From assembly GCF_028858725.1 (NCBI RefSeq), contig NC_084772.1:21801548-21865547 (forward strand): DNA of 64,000 bases. Reading direction: 5' to 3'. Numbering within the stretch: the stretch's first letter is position 1; every line of letters starts with the position of its first letter. The stretch comes from Colius striatus (taxonomy: Eukaryota > Chordata > Aves > Coliiformes > Coliidae). The translations under genes were made by a program, and so were the position numbers. Below are positions 33,514 through 48,040 of the stretch, piece after piece. Under the pieces are notes generated by a model. The model did not search any database. It was given only the letters and a program-made list of their open reading frames with translations, and was not told the origin of the DNA.

Positions 33514-34760
33514 GCTCCGGCCCCTGCCCGCCTCCCCCCACCACACACCAGCCGGGGCGAGCGGAGGGACCCCCCTGCCCCTCCTGCCCCCCAGTGCCTT
33601 GCTGGGGTCAGAGTTGCCGCCCTGCGAGCTGCCAGCCCGGGGGAGGGGTGAGCCCCTCCTGCTGCGTGCCGACAGCCCTGGCCCCCAGCACACGGCGGGA
33701 CTGGGGCACAGACACCAGCTTTACCCCCCCTGAGGCCTGAAGCCATTGCTGATCTCACCACTTGTGCCTTGGAGCAGGGCGAGCTGGACCCCCATGCTGG
33801 GGGGACCCTCCCTGCTCCCCTCACCTGCTGTGGGGGGCACCAGCACCCTCCCTGCCTTGGGGGGACCCCAGAAGGGGTCACTTTGTCCCTGCATAGGATG
33901 GGGCTTAAGCTGTGAGCGCCCCCCATCCTTGCTGCAGCACAGGGCCCCCTTGTCCTGCTCAGGGACACAGACCCACACACACGCTTGTTTGTCTCGGGGC
34001 ACTTGCAGGTACAAAAGGGGCTGCCCCGAGAGAGCCCCCGAACTTCCCAAAGCCAGAAAACAAACCCCATGTCTCTGCTGCCCAGGGGGCTGCCCAGGGG
34101 GTGCTCAGGCCCCGTGGGTTTGGGGCAGGACGTGTAGATTGATGCACTTTCGCTTTTTGTACTTTCCCTTGCGGGGGGAGCAGCTCCCGCACCCTGGGGC
34201 ACTGGGAGAGCCCTGGGCACAGCGGGAGGGGGACCCCCAGGGCTCCCTCTGACACTCCATTACCCCCCTCAGCCAAACCTCTCTGCTCCTGTTTCTGCTT
34301 CCTGGGGGCTGCGCTGGCCAGAGGCCACAGAGTGTTTCGGGAGGGGGTCCTGGGGGGTCCCAGCAGGTGCCAGCCCCCAGCCCGGGGCTGCAGCTTGCAC
34401 ACAAGCACTACAGGTCCTGGCCCCCCAGCCCCTCTATTTTTGTATTCTTTGTAAATCGCTATTTATATCAGACAGCCTTTGCAGGGGTCTCTGCCTCTCA
34501 CTGCGGGGGGCTGCGGGGCGGAGGGTGCGTCTGCTGGAGTGGGAACAGCAGTTGATGCCTATGAGGAGGGAGACTGGGATGCACTGGGCAGAGCCTGGCA
34601 TGGGTGTGCTGGGGCAGCTCTGTGGGGTGGGCAGCAGGGCAGCCTGGGGCTGGGTGGGGGCACAGGGGTGTGGGTCGGGGTGCTGGGGGTTGGTGCCAGG
34701 CTGGCTGCAGGCAGCGGGTCTCAGCCACTTCCATGGGAGCTAGTGGCTGCCTCCCAGTTT
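33514..34760 (+). other. SNTB2 3' UTR and downstream region
   Basis: Likely contains the SNTB2 3' UTR. No AATAAA or ATTAAA seen up to VPS4A. An AT-rich patch around 34435-34470 (TATTTTTGTATTCTTTGTAA) is the best candidate for the transcript end. No other gene recognised. Confidence 0.4.
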
Positions 34761-35183
34761 GTCGGTGTTTACACACAGATGTGGTGTGGGGCTGTAGCTG
34801 CACACACACACACACAGGGGTTTCTAGGTGTATACACGCACACGTTTACAGGTGTGTATATGCACACAAAGGGGGCTGTAGGTGTACACACACGGGGGTT
34901 TGTAGGTGTACATACACACGTTTGCAGGTGTGTATATGCACACAAAGGGAGCTGCAGGTGTGTGCACACGCACACACAGAGGTTTGTAGGGCTGTACATG
35001 CACACACACACGGGTTTAGGTGTGCACACACAACACTCACGCTGTGTAGGGGGTGTGTGCAGGCACACGCGGGTGGGGGTTCACACACACAGATACAGAG
35101 ACACACACAGAGGTGCCCGTGGGCGTGCACACAGAGTCACACACACGGATACACACACACGAATATAGAAACACACATACGGG
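34757..35183 (+). repeat. CA/GT-rich compound minisatellite
   Basis: Interleaved (CA)n runs and a roughly 76-bp unit (CACACGTTTRCAGGTGTGTA... at about 34841 and 34917), grading into (CACACA) with GAGACACA. Alternating purine-pyrimidine sequence between SNTB2 and VPS4A, ending 290 bp before the VPS4A start. Confidence 0.9.
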
Positions 35184-35389
35184 TCCGCGCTCGGCTCTGC
35201 CCTTGTGCCCCCCCCAGCCTGTGCCCGCGGGGGCGGGGCCTCAGGAGGCGTGTCCTGAACAGGGGGCGGGGCTAACAAGGGAGGGGCGTGTCCCGGGGCA
35301 GGGGGCGTGTCCGCGGCGCGGGTACCGGCGGGCGCCGGCAGGGGGCGGCGTTGCGCAGCGCCGCAGTTGCGGGCCCGGCGTCCCTCGCC

Positions 35390-35444
<55 letters not shown>

Positions 35445-35445
35445 G
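35390..35445 (+). repeat. (GCC)n repeat in VPS4A 5' leader
   Basis: About 18 uninterrupted GCC/CCG triplets ending 28 bp before the start codon. It lies in the CpG island and probably in the transcribed 5' UTR. Confidence 0.92.
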
Positions 35446-35467
35446 CCAGGAGCGGCCGCACCGGGCG

Positions 35468-35472
35468 ATGAG

Positions 35473-35476
<4 letters not shown>
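35468..35476 (+). promoter_or_regulatory. Two-codon uORF overlapping the VPS4A start
   Basis: ATG AGA TGA at 35468-35476. The stop TGA (35474-35476) overlaps the VPS4A ATG (35473-35475) as ATGA. The VPS4A start is fixed by the conserved MTTSILQ and the exon 1 donor. The arrangement would need leaky scanning or reinitiation. Confidence 0.7.
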
Positions 35477-38332
<2,856 letters not shown>

Positions 38333-38594
38333 GGGGGGACACCGGGTATGGAGTTGGGATGGCCGCGCCCCCTGTGCCAAACAGGTTCATCTTCTGCTCA
38401 CTCCCCCTCACCCATTGCACTGCAGGGCCCGGCAGGGAGCAGGGCCCGGGGGGGGCTGATGTTTCTGGGGGGGTCAGGGGGTCTGAGCATGGGCTGGGCA
38501 CTGGGTGCTCCTCCTGGCCCTGCCACACCCTTCTTCCTGCTCTTTTTTATTTTTTAAATTAATGCTGCTTCGGGTTCTGTCTTGTTTATATGAA

Positions 38595-38600
38595 AATAAA
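38595..38600 (+). terminator. VPS4A poly(A) signal AATAAA
   Basis: AATAAA 263 bp after the VPS4A stop within an A-rich patch. Confidence 0.85.
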
Positions 38601-38609
38601 AACAATCGA

Positions 38610-39116
38610 AAAGCTTCAGCTGCTGCCTGGCCCCTCCCTGAGGTCTGACCCCCCGTCCCACTACCACCCCACCTGGGGCCAAGGCTGCTGCTGCTGCCCA
38701 GCCCCAGGGGTCCCCCTTCTCCAGCCATCCCAGGCAGGGATTTGTGCCGTGGGGCTGCTGTGAGCGTTGCCTGCCTGGAGCAGGTGATGCTCAGTGAGCC
38801 CTCAGCACCAGGGCTGCATCAGGGCTGCCCAACAGTCACCCTGAGCCCCAAACACGGGGAAACAATCCCCCAAGGCAGTGGGTCTGGTTCCAAGGCCCAT
38901 CAAACACTTGCAGGTGTCAGGGGCTGTGAGGGCTGCCCGGGGAGCAGCTGGGGCTGGGGCCGGCGGGCAGGAAGGGGCGGGAGCCAGTGAGGCCTCACAG
39001 TGTGTATTAAAGCTGAGCAGAAGGCTGGTGCTGCTGCTTTGGCCAGGGCTGGGGGAGCTGCAGGCTCGGGCTCTGCTGCTGCTCCGCTCCACACAGAGAG
39101 GTGCCGGGGCGCGGGC
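38610..39116. other. VPS4A-PDF convergent spacer
   Basis: About 500 bp between the tail-to-tail genes. The minus strand has a variant hexamer AATACA at 39003-39008 that could end PDF. Nothing else seen. Confidence 0.4.
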
Positions 39117-39958
39117 TCAGTCCATCTCCTCAGCCCAGGTGAGGCTGGCGAAGGTGCGGGTGTCCATGCGGTCGATGTAGAGGATCCCGTCCAGATGGTC
39201 CATCTCGTGCTGGATGATGCGGGCGGCCCAGCCCGTGGCCTCCCAGCTCAGCGCCGCGCCGCGCTCATCCAGCCCTGCGGCGCGGGACAGCGGTGGGCTG
39301 GGGGGAGGGGCGGGGGGGGCGGGGGAGCGGCGTGCCGGGGGGGGTCCCTACCGGAGACGTGCACGGCCCAGTGGCGCGGGACGTGGGCAGAGAAGCCACG
39401 GAGGCTGGCGCAGCCCTCGGCGGCGGTGACGAGGCGGGAGTCCAGGACGCGGAGCCGCGGGTTGACGACGAGGCGGAACGGGAAGGGCTCGATGCGGTGC
39501 GCCCGGCGCAGCGCCGGCGGGTACTGGCGGCACAGCTCCGGCGGCAGCTCGGCCGCGAACACCCGCAGCGGGACGCCGAGCTGCGGGGCGCTGAGCCCCA
39601 GCCACGGCCCCCGCCGCATCTCGGCCGCCAGCGCCGCCGCCAGCTCCCGCAGCTCGGCGCCGCCCAAGTGCTCCGGGGCCACGGCGGCGGCGGCAGCGCG
39701 CAGCACCGGGGCCCCGGCCTGGCACGGGGCGGCGAACGGCGGCGTGGGCGGGCCCAGCACCCGCCGCCGCAGCGCCCGCCAGTACGAGCGCGGCCGCTCG
39801 GCCCAGCGCGGCGCGGCCCCGCAGCCCCGGGCCCCGCACGCGGCCGGCCCCGCGCCCCGCCCCGCGCCCCGCACCAGCGCCGCCGCCATCGAGCCCCGCG
39901 CCCCGCACGCGGCCGGCCCCGCGCCCCGCGCCCCGCACCGCACCAGCGCCGCCGCCAT
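39117..39958 (-). CDS. PDF: Mitochondrial peptide deformylase
   Basis: Metalloenzyme removing the formyl group from the initiator Met of mitochondrially made proteins. Two minus-strand exons: 39352-39958 and 39117-39274, giving 254 residues from the first ATG (39958) or 231 from a second in-frame ATG (39889); human is 243. The Arg/Ala/Gly-rich N-terminus fits a mitochondrial targeting peptide. The three deformylase motifs are GLSAPQLG, EGCAS (metal Cys) and HEMDH (metal His, catalytic Glu), all intact. The first 23 codons are tandemly duplicated (69 bp), which creates the two starts. It lies 123 bp downstream of the COG8 stop on the same strand. A GTGAGT donor-like site at 40009-40004 precedes it. 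Confidence 0.95.
39821..39958 (-). repeat. 69-bp in-frame tandem duplication at PDF start
   Basis: Copies 39958-39890 and 39889-39821, each beginning ATGGCGGCGGCGCTGGTGCG and encoding a 23-residue unit (MAAALVR...GPAACGARG). The copies differ by a short rearranged GGGGCGC stretch and the last residue. Both carry a start codon in frame. Confidence 0.92.
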
Positions 39959-40081
39959 CGAGCCCCGCGCGCCGCCGCCGCGCGCCCCCGGGCGGCCGGG
40001 AGGACTCACAGCGGCCGCTCCGGGGGTTGGGGGGGACGGCAGGGCTGCGGGGTGACACTGCCCGGCCCGGCCCTGGCCCCG

Positions 40082-42824
40082 CTAGCCCGTGGCCGGCAGG
40101 GGGTCCGGCAGCAGAGTGTCCCCGGAGGGTGTCTCTGGCCCCTGTGCAGGCGGCACGGCGCCGGGCGCGGGCTCCTCTTCCCCCTGGGGCTGTGGGGTGC
40201 TCTCGGGGGCCGGCTCCTCGCCCGGCGCCGGCAGGAGGAAGGCCAGCGGCTCCCTGAGGGCAGCCACGTCGATGCGGCCCAGGTGGCCCAAGCGCTGCAG
40301 CTGTGTCGGGGGGACGCCTGCCAGACAGGGAGAGGGGGCTGGGGGGGTGCCCACGGGGAGCCCCCCACGGCGGGGCCGCGGTGGGACAGGGCTCAGGGAG
40401 CGGGGAGCCACGGGTCAGGGCACAGCCGGCGCGGCAGCTCTGCCCCAGCACGAGACACGAGCCCCAGAGCCTCACCCAGCGCCTGCGCGATCTGTGCCGG
40501 CGGGAACAGGACCTGGAGGCAGCGGTTCAGGTAGGGCAGCAGGTCCTCCACGAAGGCTGTGCAGAACTGGGCAAAGAGCTCCTGCTCCCGCCCGCTGAAA
40601 GCCGCCTCCTCCGCACGGTGGAAGGCCAGGATGGCTCTGGTCACCTGGAGAGGGGGAGAAGCAGAGGCAGTAATGCCTTGGAGTTCAGGTGACGCACGGC
40701 AAAAGGGACACTGAGGGGCTGGAGCACAAGGGTGCTGGGGAGGGGCTGAGGGAATGGGGGTGTTGAGCCTGGGGGTGAGGAGCGTGAGGGGAGACAGCAG
40801 CACTCTCTGACACTCCCTGACAGGAGGCTGCAGGGAGCTGGGGGTCAGGCTCTGCTCCCCAGTAACAAGAGGAAATGGGCTGGAGTTGCCCCAGGAGAGG
40901 CTGAGGCTGGAGCTGAGGCAGAACTGTGTCCCTGAGAGGGGTGTCAGCCCCTGTGCCAGGCTGCCCAGGGAGCTGGGGGAGTGCCCAGCCCTGGAGGGAC
41001 CCCAAAGGCCTGGAGCTGAGGTGCTGAGGGCCAGGGCTCAATGGTGGCTGTGGCAGTGCTGGGGGAACAGCTGGATTTGATGAAGGCCTTTTCCAGCCCA
41101 CATGATTCTACTAGGACTGTGCTCCGTGGAGTGAGCCCGTCCCCGGGCCCGGGCAGAGCTGCATCCCCCGGCACCTCACCTCGCCCAGCGCATCCTCCAG
41201 GCCGGCAGTGACGTCCTGGGCTAGGGCGATGGGGCAGCACAGCCGCAGGTCGTTGAAGGCAACAAGGAGGCCATTGAGGAAGCCGGCGAGGGGCGGGAAG
41301 TCCAGCAGCACCATGGGGGGCTGCAGCGTGCCCGGCTGCGCCGCAGGCACCGGCACCGCCGCAGCGCCCCCCAGCGCGACCGGCGCCGAGATGAGCGTGT
41401 AGGAATTCATCTCGTCCCGGAACCTCTGCACCGCCTCCCCCAGCGCGGCGCGGAAGGCGGCGGCGGCCACACGCTGGAACAGCGGCCCCAGCTGCCCGCG
41501 GAAATCCGTGCCCACCCTGCTGAAGGACAGCCCAAAGTACATGCACTGCCCCAGCAGCGAGTCCAGGCGGCCGCCCGCCCCGCGCCGCAGGTCCTGCTCC
41601 AGCACCCGCAGGAACTCCGACACCTTCTGCAGCACCCAGCCGTGGAAGATGGCTCCCTCGCCCAACGCCCGGCCCCCGGCCCGCGCGGGCGGCTCCTCGT
41701 CGGAGAAGATGGCGCGGTACTGAGTGACGATGTCAAAGAGGTGCACGCGGCACGCCTCGATGGTCTTGGTGACGTGGAAGTAGGGGTCGCGGTCGGGGAT
41801 GGCGGCCAGGATGGAGCGCAGCCACGCGTCCCGCGCCTGCAGGAACTTGACGCGCAGCTCGGCCTCGCTCAGCACGTCCATGCGCCGCAGGAAGCCGATG
41901 ACGCGCAGGCACGCCGGCAGCTGGATGTTGCTGCGGAGCTGCTGGATGAGCTGGTTCAGCATCAGCTGCGCCGACTGCCGCACCTCCCGCACGATGCCCT
42001 GCAGTGGGGACAGGGCTCAGCGGCGGGGCGGTGGCGGGGACAGGGCTCAGTGGCGGGGGGCAGTGGCGGGGACAGGGCTCAGTGGCGGCAGTGCGGGGCC
42101 CACCTGGAGGACGGGCACGGTGCTGTGCTTGCGCTCCAGCCGCCGCACGTAGGCCGCCAGCTCCAGCGCCTCCTCGTAGTAGCCGTTGCGCACGCAGGTG
42201 TCCATGAGCTGCGGGATCTCCAGGATCTCCAGGATCTCCGTGTGCCGGTTCAGCGTCAGGCTGTTCATGCGCCGGCTCAGCGCGATCTCCTCGGCGTCGC
42301 GCATGAAGGTGCTGCCGGATCGGGGCGGGATCAGCACCCTGCTGCAGCGGGTGAGCCCCGGTACTTTGCCGTCCCCCACCCTCCCCGTGCCACCCCCAGT
42401 CCCAGCCGGGCCCCCTCTCGCCCCACCAGCCCCTCCCTTGCCCCGGGGCTGCTCCCGCCCCTCAGACCCCGCTATACCCCCGCTACCCGCCCCGGTCCCC
42501 GCACCGGCAGGCGTCCTGGAGGGCTGGCAGGCGGCCCAGCAGGCTCTCGAGGCGGCTCTCGATGCCGCCGAAGCCGCGGCCGGCGCGGCCGGTGCACTCG
42601 GCGGAGCGGATGAACGCCCGGTAGTGCTCGAAGGCCAAGCGGCGCGTCTCCGCCCCGACCCGAGCCCGCTCCGCCGCCAGCCGCGCCGGCTCCCGGCTCA
42701 GCTCCGCCAGGCCCAGCGCCGCCAGCTCCGACACATAAGCGGCGAGCTCGGGGCCGGCGGCGCCCGGGGCCGCGGGGCCGCGCAGCCAGGCCAGCAGCCG
42801 CGCCTCCTCCGCCGCCGCCGCCAT
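40082..42824 (-). CDS. COG8: COG complex subunit 8
   Basis: Lobe-B subunit of the conserved oligomeric Golgi tether for intra-Golgi retrograde vesicles. Minus-strand exons: 42505-42824, 42104-42311, 41180-41998, 40476-40644 and 40082-40317, in phase, 583 residues (human about 612). Landmarks: AAYVSELAALG (N-terminal helical region), LTLNRHTEILEILEIPQLMD, SYTLISAPVALGG, TQPGTLQPPMVLLDFPP-like AQPGTLQPPMVLLDF, ILAFHRAEEAAFSG, LNRCLQVLFPPAQIAQALG and a Pro/Glu-rich, poorly conserved tail. ATG 42824 is 87 bp from the NIP7 ATG, so they share a promoter. Intron 3 carries a CR1 copy in antisense; intron 2 is almost wholly tandem repeat. Confidence 0.97.
40696..41110 (+). mobile_element. CR1 LINE 3' end (antisense in COG8 intron 3)
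   Basis: CR1 3' segment on the plus strand: 'gaatgggggtgttgagcctg', 'actctctgacactccctgac', 'ggcagaactgtgtccctgag', 'cccacatgattct'. It nearly fills the 535-bp intron between COG8 exons 3 and 4. Confidence 0.9.
42006..42095 (+). repeat. 30-32 bp tandem repeat in COG8 intron 2
   Basis: Three copies of GGGGACAGGGCTCAGYGGCG beginning at 42006, 42036 and 42068. They make up most of a 105-bp intron (41999-42103). Confidence 0.88.
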
Positions 42825-42911
42825 CGCGCCGCCGCCACCGCGGCACTTCCGGCCCCCGGCGCTTCCGCTTCCTCTTCCGCCGCCGGTTCCGGGCGCGGCC
42901 ACGCGGGAGCG
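42825..42911. promoter_or_regulatory. COG8-NIP7 bidirectional promoter
   Basis: Only 87 bp separate the two divergent start codons. Candidate ETS cores are clustered (ACTTCCGGC, GCTTCCGCTTCCTCTTCCG, GGTTCCGGG). No TATA box. The 5' UTRs must be very short or overlap. Confidence 0.75.
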
Positions 42912-43808
42912 ATGCGGCCGCTGACCGAGGCCGAGACCCGGGCGGTGTTCGAGAAGCTGGGGCGCTAGTGAGCGGCTGCGGGGCCGGGGGAGCCGGGGCG
43001 GGCCGGGGCCGGGCCGGGCCGCGCTGACGGCGTCTGTCCCCACAGCATCGGCGAGAACATCCAGCTGCTGGTGGACCGGCCCGATGGCACCTACTGCTTC
43101 CGCCTGCACCGCGACCGCGTCTACTACCTGAGGTGAGCGGGGGCGGCTCGGGACGGGCTAGGGGGGTGTGGGGCCGGACTGCCTGGAGCCCCCGGCCCGG
43201 GCGCTGCTGCAGCTCCATCCCCGCCCTGCTCCGCGCAGTGAGAAGCTGCTGAAGGTGGCCGCCAGCGTGCCCCGGGACAGCCTGGTGTCGCTGGGCACCT
43301 GCTTCGGCAAGTTCACCAAGACACAGAAGTTCCGGCTCAGCATCATGGCCCTGGACTTCCTGGCACCCTACGCCAAGGTGAGACACAGCCCCCGCCTCTC
43401 CAGCCCCCTGCCCTGGCACAGCCCTCGGCCCCTCACCGCCCTGGCTCCTCCTGCAGTTCAAGGTGTGGGTGAAGCCGGGCTCGGAGCAGTCCTTCCTCTA
43501 TGGCAACCACGTGCTGAAGTCGGGCCTGGGCCGCATCACGGAGAACACGGCGCAGTACCAGGGGGTGGTGGTGTACTCCATGGCCGACGTCCCGCTGGTG
43601 AGTGGCGGCCGCTGCGGCCTCTGCGTGTCGCTGGGCCAAGGTGGGGGGCGGGGAAAACCCTCTCTGACCTTTCCTTCCTCGCCCCCAGGGCTTTGGGGTG
43701 GCCGCCAAGTCCACGCAGGAGTGCCGCAAGGTGGACCCCATGGCCATCGTGGTGTTCCACCAGGCTGACGTCGGGGAGTACGTGCGCAGCGAGGACACGC
43801 TGACCTGA
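42912..43808 (+). CDS. NIP7: NIP7, 60S ribosome biogenesis factor
   Basis: Nucleolar PUA-domain protein that binds pre-rRNA and acts in 27S/pre-60S (and in humans 18S) processing. Exons 42912-42967, 43046-43132, 43239-43377, 43457-43597 and 43689-43808, 180 residues, equal to human. N-terminal alpha-beta domain ([36 protein letters not shown]), then the PUA domain from about residue 95 ([52 protein letters not shown]). All introns are short. Divergent from COG8 and convergent with TMED6. Confidence 0.98.
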
Positions 43809-43960
43809 GGGGCTCCGGCCCTGCGTGCTGGGCTGGATGGACCTCGCTGGGGCGGGGGGAGCCCGTGCTGAGGGCGGGCAGGGGGCTGGGAGCTGCTGCT
43901 GTGCAGCCTCACTCCCAGGGAGTGAGGCTCTGTCCCTGTGCCAGACCTCTCCTGCCCTTA

Positions 43961-43966
43961 CATAAA
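43961..43966 (+). terminator. Probable NIP7 poly(A) signal CATAAA
   Basis: Variant hexamer CATAAA 153 bp after the NIP7 stop; no canonical AATAAA before TMED6. Confidence 0.5.
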
Positions 43967-44193
43967 GGCTGTTCCTCCTCTCAGAGTGCTGTGGTGCAGT
44001 GTGGGGGAACATCCCTCGCCCCTGCTGCGGGGCTGGGGCACGAGGAGGGGAAAGCTCCATGTCCAGTGGGCAGAGGGGTGCTCAGGCATGGCTGGGGGAG
44101 GCTCAGAGCCCAGGCTGAGCCTCAGGGAGGATGGGCTGCTTGTGCGGGGTGGATGGAGCTGTGATCGCTGCCCAGAGCGGGGCCAGGGCTCCT

Positions 44194-44199
44194 TTTATT
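44194..44199 (-). terminator. TMED6 poly(A) signal AATAAA
   Basis: AATAAA on the minus strand (TTTATT on the plus), about 260 bp after the TMED6 stop. Confidence 0.75.
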
Positions 44200-44459
44200 G
44201 GCTGTCTGTTAGAAGAGGCGCGTGGGGACCCGAAGGAGGGACAGGGACGTGACACACCGACCCAGCACATGCAGCTTGGGCAACTGCCTGGTGCTTTTGT
44301 TCCTTTGGGAGGGTGTGAGCCGAGGCAGGGCCGGCGCTAGAGGCTGGAGCAGAGGGAACTCGCCTTCCTCCTCACTGCAGGACCCGTCCTCTCCTCCTGC
44401 TGTGTGCAGGGGCGGAGCAGCAGCTGGATGCCCGGGCACAGGGGCAGCTCTGGGCCCCG

Positions 44460-47335
<2,876 letters not shown>

Positions 47336-47340
47336 GAAGC

Positions 47341-47346
47341 TTTATT
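47341..47346 (-). terminator. TERF2 poly(A) signal AATAAA
   Basis: AATAAA on the minus strand, 695 bp past the TERF2 stop, defining a ~0.7-kb 3' UTR. Confidence 0.8.
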
Positions 47347-48040
47347 TTACAGAAGAGCACTGGGACGTGGACTGAGCTGTGGCAGGAGGCATCAGTGCCC
47401 TGGGAGCTCGCCCCCTCGAGGGACTGCACAGGAGGAGGACGGTGCCAGAAAGGAGAACTGCCAGAGCCAGTGAGCAGGGGAACTTTTATCAACTGATATG
47501 TAAGTACCGAAACAAAACAAGCTTAAAGCCTCACAGGTGGGAGGGAGAAGTTCCCAGAGACACTCTGGCCCTCTACAAAGAACTACGAAAACAAAAAAAC
47601 CCTGAAGCAGACGCCTGAATTTCTTCATCTCCCCAGCAGCTCTGGGGCTTGTGCTGCCTCTGTCCCTCCCAGGGGACCGAGTGCAAACAGACAAAACAAG
47701 CAATTCACAGTATGGACACTTAAAACACATAAAAAAAAGCTGCTGACGGGGTTACTCTGCCACCCGACAGCATCCAGGCAGGGAAAAGAGGCTGGGATTC
47801 CCTCTACAAAGGGGGCAGGTGAAGGGAGTCCCAGCCAAGGCTGAGCACACACAATTAGGCCAGGCAGCTCTGCCCAAGACCCAAACCTTGTGGCTGAAAC
47901 TCTGGGCACGTGGTTCCTGTCAGACGTGTGCTTCGCCCTGGGGATGGGCACAGCAGCCTCCTCACTGCTCCTGCTCCGGTCCAGCTTCCAGAAGGAAAAG
48001 CAAGGTGGTTTTGGCACTGAAGGTGCCGTGGCTGCCAGCC

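Noticed and set aside
39000-40534. Plus-strand open frames over PDF and the COG8 end
   Set aside because: Shadows of the minus-strand PDF and COG8 exons, which carry the deformylase motifs and conserved COG8 tail.
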